Source: Haliotis asinina (lineage: Eukaryota > Mollusca > Gastropoda > Lepetellida > Haliotidae). From it: a DNA stretch of 64,000 nucleotides. Numbering within the stretch: the first letter of the stretch is position 1; every line of letters starts with the position of its first letter. The notes beneath the pieces were generated by a model that had not been told where the DNA came from, searched no databases, and saw only the letters and a program-made list of their open reading frames with translations. This document shows positions 1 through 12,300 of the stretch, one piece after another. The DNA is taken from positions 56,258,843-56,322,842 of the forward strand of contig NC_090282.1 in assembly GCF_037392515.1 (NCBI RefSeq). The letters are read 5' to 3'. Position numbers and translations under genes: made by a program.

Positions 1-273
1 AACACTACTACAGCTACCGTAGTCGACTGATGACTGCAGCTGCAACTATAACCAATAACACTACTACAGCTACCGTAGTCGACTGATGACTGCAGCTGCA
101 ACTATAACCAATAACACTACTACAGCTACCGTAGTCGACTGATGACTGCAGCTGCAACTATAACCAATAACACTACTACAGCTACCGTAGTCGACTGATG
201 ACTGCAGCTCCAACTATAACCAATAACACCACTACAGCTACCGTAGTCGACTGATGACTGCAGCTGCAACTAA
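1..273. repeat. 56-bp minisatellite, about 4.9 copies
   Basis: Direct tandem repeat with a period of exactly 56 bp; units begin at 1, 57, 113, 169 and 225 and differ by only one or two bases. The array continues beyond the left edge. The unit length is not a multiple of three and every frame meets stops, so it is not a coding repeat. Confidence 0.97.
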
Positions 274-414
274 TATGACTACCACTATCACCACTACTAG
301 TACTACCACCACCACCACAATTACTACTACAACTGTCACGGAACCTTTGCGTGATCAACACCCGTGACTGAAAGAACTAATTCCACAACTACTACTGTGT
401 ATAGTTGGCCGTAA

Positions 415-473
<59 letters not shown>

Positions 474-500
474 GGAGGGAGAGGGAGAGGGAGAGGCCTG
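274..500. repeat. ACT/ACC-rich tract, (GT)n and (GA)n microsatellites
   Basis: A trinucleotide-like ACT/ACC stretch (about 274-335), then (GT)n at about 415-434 followed directly by (GA)n and GGGAGA repeats to about 497. Confidence 0.9.
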
Positions 501-2070
501 AGACAATGAAATCCATTAAAGCCCATGCACGTCTAGAGTAAGTAGCAAGTCTAAATAATCATCATTATCTATGAGCAATGTTTCTGTAAAATATGTTCAT
601 TTCATATATTAGATGTTAGTCTACCAGTCGGTGTGTTGGGGGTAAATATCTTTGTTCTCTCCAAAACAATCAAAAGCAGCCAGTATACACATACACACAG
701 TTCTTGTTGTTTAAGATACATGTATTATTTCAATCAATGTTTATGCCCAGCTTCACCACTACCACTATTGCGTTTGCTGTTGTGTTTTGCATGTGCATTT
801 TTAGACCACCAGTCCACTGAGACGAAAAGAGGGACAACCTACACCTGCTAGATACAAGTTCCCCTTTGTCAGCACAATAAAACTGGTTGGATTCACGACT
901 TGACGGACAAAACCGTATGAGCCCTGTATACAAACTACATTTCGAAAGGTATTGTTGTAGTGACTGAAATACAGTTTGACAGTGATGTCTTTCAATTACA
1001 CTTAAATGGTTCTTTGTTTATCTGAATAGAATACTTGAGCAGTGCAACCTATAAACAGACACGTGTATACATATGAATATTGTACACAGTCAAACAAACG
1101 AAAATATGTGCTATGTCAGTATCGGCTTATATTTGAATGTGGATACTGCAATACACAACTAATGGGAATAAGGTACGTCAAAACGCCAATGTAGACTATG
1201 CAATAACACATCTATGTGGCGAACACTGAACTATTCACTCTATGCTTTCTTCAGCTGGGTTAAGCTAGAAACCGCAATGACTAATCAAGGTCCGAAAGTA
1301 GTCACACGTCAGTCGATCAATCTCCTGCCAGTGAAAACCTTTCCGATAAATGTAAACCTGTGTCCATGGTTACAGACTACTATGTCGGCTGTGTTTAATT
1401 TGCGGCACAAGTGGATTGTGGATGAATTTTCAATTGCATATTGTATGGAGCTATTCCTCAAGAAGTTATTCACAGAGGCCTTGCCACCAGCATGAAAAGT
1501 GGGGTTGATATATCGAACTGAGACGATCGAATCTGATGTCAACACATAAAGGCTACGACTTTTAAACAACACAATATCGACATGTTTCTAAACAAAATGG
1601 AGGTTATCGTGGGAACTGGGGTGTGCTTTACAAGGCAGTTGTTCTGGCCATGTAAAATGGACGTTTTCTTCTCGTTTAAAATATTGCTCACTGTTTGTAT
1701 ATATCCCAGAAATAGCATACGGATAAAGATGTTAGATACTACACAGGCCTCTTTTCATTCAGTGAACACATAACAAAATATGGTATAACTGAAAATAACA
1801 TATGTTGCCTTTGACCACGCTAGAAAAAACATGGTGTATTCACGCCATCCACAACTAGATTGTTGTAATAATATATACTTCGTGGATCAATAGATGAATA
1901 ATCATGGTTGCCATTTCACTGACAGCATGCACTTCACTACTATTCTCCAAATCAAGACTATTATTTGATGGAGAAAGAAACAAACCAAGAATAATGTATA
2001 CAAAAATGTTTATTTAGTAACAAACAAATATAGCATACCAGCAACATCATTAACAATAATCTGGAACATT
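501..2070. other. no gene recognised
   Basis: AT-rich sequence with only short open stretches on either strand. The longest (93 codons from 1214, plus) lacks any recognisable motif. I see no tRNA-like or transposon-like structure here. Confidence 0.5.
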
Positions 2071-2084
2071 GCATTTATTCTGTA

Positions 2085-2230
2085 TTATAACGTCACATTC
2101 ATCTGACCTGAAATGGCCTTTTTGCTTGAAGTGTTCAAAGTATCTTGATTGTATCTTGAAGTATTAAAGTATCTTGCTTCAAGAATCATAGAATATGTCT
2201 TCCCTTCCAGAGTCACTGAATCCTTGATAC
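2085..2230 (-). other. possible alternative 3'-terminal exon
   Basis: On the minus strand a CAG acceptor next to 2230 opens a 48-codon frame ending in TAA at 2085-2087, with a canonical AATAAA on the same strand at 2074-2079. The entry phase (two bases completing a codon) matches the phase-1 donor of gene 1 exon 20 at 3445, so it could be an alternative last exon of gene 1, about 1.1 kb beyond the stop I assigned. No motif is recognised. A neighbouring open stretch at 2395-2584 (minus), preceded by a TTGCAG, is also unassigned. Low confidence; transcript data would decide. Confidence 0.3.
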
Positions 2231-3330
2231 CTGCTAGAAATGATAGAATGTAAATGGTACATATTTAGGCAAAACATGCTTTCTTCAAAACATCTAATAC
2301 ACCATCTTGTCTCAACAATATCTTAGTTATATATTCGTGTGTTCATGTGTCTTGTTTAGTGCAAAGGTTATGACGTGGAAATGTAGTATGACTGTCAGTT
2401 GACGCCATATGACACAAATTTCACCTCGGTATTATCAAATTCCTTTAAACCGAGTCTACGAAGATTACAAAGGCGTATGCTAAAAGAATCTTTGCTCGGG
2501 TGGATTTCTTGATCTTCCTCCCATAATTTGCGTTTAAGATACATTACTAATGTTACGTAAATATACTTGTCAAGATAGTCCTGCAATGGTTTATTTGGGT
2601 TAATTCGATGTATTCCCTAGTGTGTATTATATTCTTCTCATGTACATAATCTTACAAATGGGAGGATTGTATTGTAATAGTGAAGGAAACATTTTGAGAG
2701 TTTGGGTTTTTTTTTTCTTTTATGTTTCATGTACTTGTGAATCGAGTTGCCAAATCTCATCTGTATCTCATCTCAAATGTATTGAATGTATGTCAACGTC
2801 AACTACATCCACGTACACACCTACACCATTATAGACACATGATTATGGATAAATATCTTTTGAGCGATGTAGACATGTACCCTTGTAACTATAGACATTG
2901 ACGTTGACACTGAGTGTGATGTTCCAACTAGCAGACCTTAGGCTCTTCCTCCACATATCTGACTTGGAAGCCAAGTAAACAAGTTCCCATCATTCACGCT
3001 ATTAATTAAATTGTGAAATAGGCTATGTTCGGCAAGTAGAGAGGCACTAATGTACTAAGAGTAGAAAGTAGGAAATAATAATACCGTAACGTGAGAAAGC
3101 TTTAATTATATTTCGAAAAGAGAATATCTTAGACTAAATTTGACATTCCACGCAAATATTCAGAACAAATATGCAAATTTTACAAAACAGACAAAGTCTC
3201 TTGTAGGTAAATAAGACGCATTGTTCTGTGATAACCGACTGCTGGCAGACAGTAATCCTGAGGTAGCTGCCTGATCATAAAGACAACACTGCCTCAGAGC
3301 CTCACATGTAATTCATACAGCAGGGTAGAA

Positions 3331-6300
3331 TCACTTCTCGTCAGCACCTGCAAATGAATGTAAGACAAAAATTAAAAGTCAACCAGGATTTAATTTGGAT
3401 TTTGTTCGGAAATACATTCAGCGATCAACAGAAATACCACTTACATGTTCTCTTCACTTCTCTTCTGGATTCATTACTTAAATCCTTCTCAAACATGTCC
3501 TTGAAGAGTACTCTGTAACTGTAAACACCATTACATATACAGCAGTCTCATAGTCTCTGTGGAAAGTCTAGTGGAGAGCAATGTCATTGCGCTCATGGAC
3601 ATACAACTGACAAAAATTATCACAATCATCATCAACACAATTTGTACGCTTATCCGTTGCACATGCGTGTGTGTATTAGTGTATGCAAGCATGTATTTAT
3701 AATTTTGTGCATGTGTTTGTGTACAAGTGTGTGTGATTTATTCTTATACGTGTGTGGATCTATACGTATGTGTGAATGTCACACGGCATTTGCAGTCAAG
3801 CGAATGTCAGTCAGATGGAACCAGTCCCATCTTTGATTTCAATCAATCTTGACTGATCGGTCTCATTTAAGTGAGCTGACATCAGTATCAAATAGGATAC
3901 TTTATGTATGTCTAAACCTGGAGTGGGGAATGAAACCAATCACAGATACGTCAAGGACAAAATTGGACTTTACCTTTTATCACTCCTCTGTATAAGGCAC
4001 GACCCATTACTCCGTTTTTGATACTGGTCTTCAAGCTTTCTCTGCTGATCTTCTGTATATTTCTGCCACTGTTTTCTTTCGTCCTTCCAGTACCACACCC
4101 ACGTACCCTTATTCTGCACCTTGACTGTAAGATAGCAGAAGGTTTAGATATAGACAACCTCTGCATCAGATACTGATCATGTTTCATCGCTGCACAGTAG
4201 GCCGTCTGACTTGTGCTTCTGACAATATGAGTGTGTAATAATGGGATATATTGATAAAGATATTCTAAACCATATGACTGACATGGTGGACATATTGTGA
4301 TCACTCAAACTTTGACATCACTTAACCTTGTGTGTCTTCCTCGATGTTGGTAGGGAGCTTCCCCTGATATGATCTTGTAAGTTCAGTCAGTATGTCACCC
4401 GGGTCTCTGGAAAAATATCCGTTTTAAACGCAGTTTTACTTACGAGAAAATATGTAGTTCCTTCACAGTAACGTATGTTTGTTATTATTTATAATTGTCC
4501 ACTACAGAGCACCATGATTCCAATGTTTCCCTGATACAGTGGAATATACATTATATTATGTTGTGTATTTTGCGTAGTACAGGAAGTAGCTAGAAGAACA
4601 GTACCTTAAACTGAGATCCAGTTTTCCGTCAGCACCATATCGATATGCGCCTATGTAACAGGTCTGTTTCCAGCGAACCTGGTGAGATACAATGGAGGTT
4701 GTTATGTTGGTTTTAGTCTACCGAGAGAAGGAAGTCGCTCTGACAGAGATTCCGTAGCCATTTCATCTTACCTTTACCATCCCTTGGTCATTCTTTCTGA
4801 TGACGACACCAACACATCCAGGTCCTCCATCCTGGCAGCCGTAGTCGTCCTTCCAATCAGGCCCTGCAGAAAGAGTGATTAGTTTCAACATTTCACAGTA
4901 ATATTAAACACTAGGACAATTAAGACGGTCATTTGAAATACACAAACAACGCCAGTCATTTCACACTTACCTCTCGTGACCTCACAGCCCACTTCAATAA
5001 GCATGTCCGATGCAACTAGTCTGGGTTGATCAGGAGCTGGCCACACGTCGTATTGGCCGTCCAAGCCATACCGATACTGGTTGAAAGTCCCATTATCCCA
5101 CTGGACATACAGTAAATCTAAACAGAAACATCACTTTGCTTATTATACAAAAGACAAATGTTTGAGGGTCGAAAACCATATTTCACCCTGGCTGGGACAT
5201 GGCCATGTTGGAATCATTGTTCATGAATTAATGTCCCTTTTGTAAATACAAGGTTAAATTGCCGTTTCACAACAAAATTACGTCGGTTTCACAATATTAT
5301 TTTCACTTACAAATACTAATGATAATTACGTTGTTCTCCCCCATATCGTCCTCCCCCTTCATTATGGTTGATGATTGTGCCCGGGCCTTCTGTGTCTTGG
5401 TTCCCCCAGTTCCAGTCCGGACCCCTGGTCACCCTAGTCCCTAAGGGAGGAAGGCTATCCACTTCAGATATATTGTCAAACCCATCAGCGCCCTGGTCTT
5501 CGTTCCCATATCCTTCTTTACCTTCAAGCTTAGCCATGACACTCTCAATAACCTCGGTCTACAAAGTAAAACGTTTGATCCGTGAGGAAGACAGAATATC
5601 TTCTTGGGGTACATTATTCCAACATTTTAACAATGCTGTGGAAGCTGTTGGGCCTGAGACTTAAGGCTATTGAAGGTTTTCAGAATGAAATTTAGTTGGG
5701 AATAGAACTAACCGACTAATTGTGAGAGCCTCACATACCTTGTACTCCTCCTCCATGTCCCCAGCCAGTGCACCCATAATTGTCTCAATGTCCTGACGAA
5801 TGTCTCCTGACTCAGGACCAAGCTGTCTTTGGAGACATACGAACACCTTGCCCACAGTTTCCTGAACAATCAAGCAAAACAAACCGATGAAGACGCAGGC
5901 ATATTACCATACGTGTATAGACAGTAGTAAGTATATATTGCCATGATATTAATGTGGGTGCACAGTTTGAGTGAACTTAGGCATGTCAGTTCAAAATTTA
6001 CCCATATAGATACAGTATCTCAGGATGATGTTGCGTAAATGCATTCCTTAACTCCTTGAGTACAAGTATGACTATTCATCAGACTGAATATGTTTTCAAA
6101 TGTGTACAAACGTTTATTTATCAGTCAAAACGTTTTAAGTAGTGACATCAGTTGTGTCCTTCACACTTTTCTCTCTTTGACCTTTACGCTTTCTCTCTAT
6201 AACTTCCTAAATTGTATGATACTTAAAAGCATGCATATAGTTAGTGGTTATTACAAGTAGGATAACATGTCCCTAATACTTATATTTTTATTAAAATATG

Positions 6301-9300
6301 CTTAAATCGGGTATGAGTAAACATGAGAAAAGTCTATTTCGTAACCTTCCATTAAAGGCCGAGGAAAATGGAACTGTGGATCCTGTTACCTGTATTCTCT
6401 GGTACTGACTCAGTTTCGGTATAACTGAGAGACCGCCCACCATGTAATGTCCCTTGCCCATATCTGCCAGCGACTTTAGGAATGACTGAAATGACGTCAT
6501 CATATACACGATGAAGCCTGACCTCGCTATGATCATTACAGTTGTTACCCGGTAGATGTGGGATGGAATTTACACACGGTTTTTTTATAAACGTGAAATA
6601 TACTACACTTAAAATACATGGTAACACCCTAAAATTTTATAGTCATATATCTTTATAAATGGTACAGCCCCGGCCTCATTGAAATCTGTTAAACGAAGTG
6701 ATGTCATTGATACCCTAAGCTAAATGCAACATTATATGTGCTAACACTTTAAAAAGCATGTTAGAACATGAAGTAAAGTGATGGAATTGTGATGCTTCAA
6801 TGCTCTGAGTAGCTTCTTCTAAATAAAACGTAGCCACAGGCTGCATTGGAAGTCTTCCTCATGCAACAGGCTGTTGTGGTTGGGCGTTGAAATCAAACAT
6901 GGTGCTCGAGTATTTCAGCACCTTTGTTCTTCGCTGCTTTTGACAATGTTTCATTTGACTCAAACACAACGTATACTAAATCCGTTGTTTCACTGCATGT
7001 TCTAAAATGTTGTTTAGAGCTCTCATATAGCATACAAAAGTTGCTTTTACTTAAGGGTATAAATGACCTCTCTTTGCTTCAGTTTATATATGACTATAAA
7101 ACATTAGGGTGTTCCTAGAGTGTTTGTTTGTCAAATATTTTTATGGCGTCTGGGGATTACGTATGTGACTATGAATAAAACACAAGAGATCCAAACATCG
7201 TCAATGCTGACTTGACAGGAGGGAAGAAACGTACCGTATTTGCATTTCCTACCGGAATCCACACCAAAGGTTTAGGAAACGTTGTTTGATTCTTCTTTGC
7301 CGTAAATTCTTGCATCAGCTGAATGATGCGCAGCTTGACCTTATAAAGAGATTATCAAAGATTATCAGTTCTGTCTTGGCAAATGAGAACACAGCGAAAT
7401 TATACAATTATACTACGTGCAGCACTATTTGCTACTACCACCAAGATCTGCACCCGAGGCGGCTCCACTCAGGCTTACGCCCCAAGCTTCCACGCTCACC
7501 TCGGCGACCCTCCTACTCCTTGCGGCGTGGCTCCCCCAAGGGGTTCTTTAGTGCCGCAACGGACTCCCTTACGTTGTCTACCCGTGAAGGTCCCGGGGTA
7601 GAATAGGTCTTCGGCAACTCATGCTTGCCATAAAAGGCGACCATGCTTGTCGTAAGAGGCGACTAACGGGATCGGGTGGTCAGGCTCGCTGACTTGGTTG
7701 ACACATGTCATCGGTTCCGAATTACGTAGATCGATGCTCATGTTGTTGATCACTGGATTGTCTGGTCCAGGCTCGATTATTTACAGACCGCCGCCATATA
7801 GCTGGAATAGTGCTGAGTGTGGCGTAAAACTAAACTCACTCACTCACTCCCTTACGTTGTCATCGACGTTGTCCACATCGCCTGTACAATCCTCTGATTC
7901 ATCGGAGGCCTTCCCGTCTGTGATTATGATGACACGGGGCTGAAGTCGATGGACACCAGAGATGCTCAATGCACCCCCTAAAAATCGCGGACTCAGGAAT
8001 ACATAAGGCATGTTCATTGTGCAACACCAAAGATCTTATCTGATGACAGAATGTCTACATCTATATACTAGTCACGTAATACTGTTACACATATAAACTA
8101 GTCACGTGATATGTTACATCTATAAACTAGTCACGTGGTAACAGCATCACACCTACACACTAACCTGATGATTTGGACACTAGCTGATCAGATGATCTAC
8201 GCACAATTAGGCGAGCTTTAGACTTACCGTGCCTTAACACACATACATCAATCAGATGACTGTGACACTTTAGATATACACAAACACAGTGTATACAAAT
8301 CGTGTAAGTATTTTTAACATACTTACCTCGTCCATTGATGGCACAGAGGCAGACCATAAGTGCTTCAAATAGTGGTGATCGACCGCCAAGTTGAAGTTTA
8401 TCTAGGACAGAAATATTTGAAGGCATCTCTACTTTGTTGGTGTACGACAATTCTAACAGACATTTAACAGTTGTTCCTGTTAGCACTCAGTAATGATTTC
8501 AACGTTAACGTGTATATCTTACCAATTTTGTCTCTGATACTGGTATAGTCATTGCTCAAATGGTGTTCGATTTTTGAACGTCCTCCGAATGTCACAACAG
8601 CGATATTCTCCTCGATTTCGTGCTTCGCTGCAATATCATCCAAGGCTGAAACAATACATGGTATTTAGTTATCATTTGAACCAGCAGTTCTGTTAGGTGG
8701 TCGCACATATGTATCGCACCGACACTAGGCAGAGTCTACATACCGTCAATAAATGCAAAAGCAATGTCCTTCATTTCTGTTAGTCCTTTCTGCCCCATAC
8801 TGCTTGAAGTGTCCAGACAAAGGATCGTGTCGAGGGCTTTGGTCTTTGGAGGCATCGGGATCTCTGTGGGAATATACAAGGGAAAGTGTATGCAGTAGGA
8901 ATTACACGCCCTTGGTCTGCAAACATTTAACGACCGATAAATCCACTTTAAAAGATATAAAGAAATACTTTAATATTTACTTTTACATAAATGAAACAAT
9001 AAATTGACGACAGCTTTATGACACAAATTCCAGTGTCAGTTGACAGTGTATATTCATTTACACGGCCGTACCGTCGATCATTGCCAGTTCAACCGTTTGT
9101 ATCAACCGTTGTACTTCTGGGGATGAGCCGTGTACTCCATGTATCTTTAAGAAGTGTTGTGCTTGTTCTGTAATTAGCAAAAAGAAGTATTACGTTACTT
9201 TCGATGTGTCAATTTGTCATCCCTCGCATGTTCTGATATTCAAAATTCGCTAGTAGTGAAACCTAGAGGAGGAATTGCTGAGTGCAGCATAAGCCTCAGT

Positions 9301-12300
9301 TTACTCACTCACCTAGTGGAAGGTACATGAAATTTTCTTACGTCTTTGATGTCTTGGAACCTGAGATGGACGGTGTTGTGGTTGTGGTTGTGGTTGTGGT
9401 TGTGGTTGTGGTTGTGGTTGTGGCCTGCTGTTTCTATAATAAAAGAGTGCACATCCCTGTGAAAACTGACATGTACACAAGTTTGGTTATTCTATTATTT
9501 TTCACTGACAGAATAATTTATCAGAGCAATATATCCCATGCATTAGAGGAATTAACCTACCCTGAAGCTTTATTCTCGCAAAGTGGCAAGAGGTCCCTGC
9601 CTTGCGTCGCAACTATTAACTTTGGGTCGAGTCTGTAACCACCTGCTGCGCCTTGACTTGAGCCGAGCATCTCTTCTCTAAGGTAAAATGAAGAGGTCTT
9701 AAGATAAATGTAAATGGTTAAGAAAACGTAGTTTAATGTATAACCACATATTATGTCATTGTGGTATTGGTTAGAATATTCATGCAACAAAAAGTATGTT
9801 ATTTCCAGATACATTCATCATTAGTAAGACTAAATGTCTTAACATCTCACTGTTTTGCATCGGTATTGGATGACGTTTCCTGTTGTTTCTCCGGTTTCCC
9901 CAAAGTTGACAGGGGTGTTGCTCTGTTGAAAAGGACATCATATACATTTTCTTCAGGATTCCATGGACCTTCCTGTCGTGACACCTCAGACAGAGGATGT
10001 CCAACTCCATTCTTCGACAGTTTGTCATCCAACTTCAAACGATTATCACTTAACGGATTTTCTGGTACCACTTGTTGATGGGCAAAGTTTTCTTGGTCAG
10101 TATCCTCATGTTGTTTCTGATTTTGTCCCGACTGTTCCGATATATCAAGCTCTGGTTCCACTTGACTTTTGCGTACCTTCATTTGGCTTACAGAATAATT
10201 TGTTTGACTCATTACGACAACGTCCTCCTTTCCTATAGCCTGACCTCCCTCAGAGGTAGATGTCGGATGAGTGTCGCTGTCAGTGTCTAAATCATGCGAC
10301 CCAGACGGATGTGGGGACTCAGTGGCACCTTCCTGGGGCTGTTTTGTGCTTATTTTCTGTTGCACAAAGGACATGAGCGTTTTCAGCGTGCTGTTAATCT
10401 CCTCGTTCTGGGCCCGCTGTTCTTCAAACTTCGCCTCAATGACACTTCTTTGGGTCTTCAGATTTTCTTCAATATCCTCAAACTTCCTCTCTGTTTCAGT
10501 GTCTGCAATACTCATAGATCAGTCATGTGTAAGCAAGACAGGTTTAGTGACATCGTAGTGGCATCTTTCACTGAAGATGTCGGCATGTGAAACTTAGCAT
10601 GGGGGTGAGTGAGTTTAGTTTTACGCCGCACTCGGAAATGTTCCAGCTATGTGGCGTTGGTCTGTAAATAATCGAGGCTGAACCAGATATTTTAGTGATC
10701 AACAGCAGGAGCATCGATCTGCACAATTGGAAACCTATAACACGTGTCAACCGAGCCTGACCAGCCGGTCCCGTTAGTCACCTCTTACGACAAGCATAGT
10801 CGCCTTTATGGCAAGCATGGGTTGCTGAAGGCCTATTCTACCCCGAACCTTCATGAGTGTCTTGGAACGGGGACGACCCAATTTTGCATTGTATGGAACA
10901 CATACTTAAATTTAAATTCATATTCAAATCTATTTCGTGCATTAGAAATTTAATTTTAAAATGTCAAGGGTTACCACTGTCGTCCAGTGAATCGACCACT
11001 GTACTCCGGTTTCCAGCTTCACCAGCGCACCTTAAACATCAAATGTTAACGGATGAAATAACCAATGGGTTTATATGCTGACATTGAACATCGTGCGTGA
11101 TCAACCTAGTAGTATAACAGATAAACGGGCATAACGCTTTTACGTGTTTAACAAGCCGTGGCAACAAGTACACAACATACCCAGTTTCATCAACGTTGTC
11201 AGCAGTGTTTGCCAGAACAGAGTCACCACCAGAACGGGTTTGGTTCGTTGGCTGTGTAGATACTGGAGTATCGTCTGCCTCAGTATTGCGTTCATCATAA
11301 GTTGGCTCAGATGAATCACTGAGGTCCAAACTTAGTTCCAGTGAAATGTCTCTGTTGGCACATGCAGACAAGACAATTTGGACATCTCGTTCCAAGTCTT
11401 CAATCACACTCCCAATTTCATCCAAGCTTACAGTACTCTCATGAGCTAGCCCAAAGCCAAACGGGTTATCCTGTACGTATGTTACTCTTGCTCGGTAGTT
11501 TGAGTGAATCTTTTCTGTTAGTTCGCGCAGCCGCTTGTAATTGTTCGAAATTAAGCCGAGGATAATGTCCGTATTCATAGCTTTCGATTCCGCATAAACG
11601 TGCACTTGGCAAAAGGAACGTGGCCTGTTTGTGAGACAAGACCATGACAATGCGGCAACCGTAAGAGCATCTGTAATGAGAAGCAGCATTTAACTGACAT
11701 ATCTGTCTTGTTGATCATCATCAGACGGAAATGAATTACGCACGCACAAACAAAATACATATATTATATAAAGAAACATTTGAGCACCTCCTGACATATC
11801 TCACGATTGAGTGAGACCAAATCTTAACCCTTTGGAATATATCTAGGACATGGTTGGTCGTCATATGCATGAAAGGGATCCAAATGGAAGCTACTTTATA
11901 CGAGAAATGAGGTAGACTGGCCATTTATCATGAGCAATTATAATCATAAAACGAACATGGATTCCAATAATTTTGAGTCCAAATATCATACTGGTCAGAA
12001 AATCTCATGTTTTCCATCGAGGTCCCCACGAGAAGTTTTATGTACCTGCCGCTAACCTGTCATTACAAATACACAGGATGTGTTTAATAAAGTTGTGAAT
12101 GTAAAGTTTATATGAATGTTCACTGACACTACTCCTTTTTATTATAATGATAAGCCTGTTTATATTTGGGTGCTCTATTAGTTTCAGTTACTCATGGACA
12201 TGAAGTCATCACATGCTAAACTTCACATTGTCAAACAAACTGCGATATTGATCAAACACAAAATGCTAAAACAAATATTAGGTCGGAATGGCGGAATGGG

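Larger units (their letters stand above)
6390..8863 (-). other. gene 1 exons encoding the vWA domain
   Basis: Six exons. 8863-8744 encodes ILCLDTSSSMGQKGL (MIDAS DxSxS); 8645-8523 encodes NIAVVTFGGRSKI; 8401-8327 encodes LGGRSPLFEAL (MIDAS third residue Ser where Thr is usual); 7977-7856 encodes PRVIIITDGKASD (MIDAS Asp); 7339-7235 encodes ...LVWIPVGNANT; 6485-6390 closes with SFLKSLADMGKGHYMVGG. The order and spacing of beta strands and metal-site residues are typical of the vWA/TerD-type Rossmann fold of eukaryotic intracellular vWA proteins. Exon 5861-5739 that follows is a helical linker. Confidence 0.92.

Noticed and set aside
9282-9638. Plus-strand frame with a long poly-valine run
   Set aside because: Antisense reading of the (CAACCA)n coding repeat of gene 1 exon 5.
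9640-9678. Small minus-strand exon candidate (QEEMLGSSQGAA) in gene 1
   Set aside because: Acceptor and donor exist, but including it makes the next exons lose frame; skipping it restores frame to the stop codon and matches gene 2.
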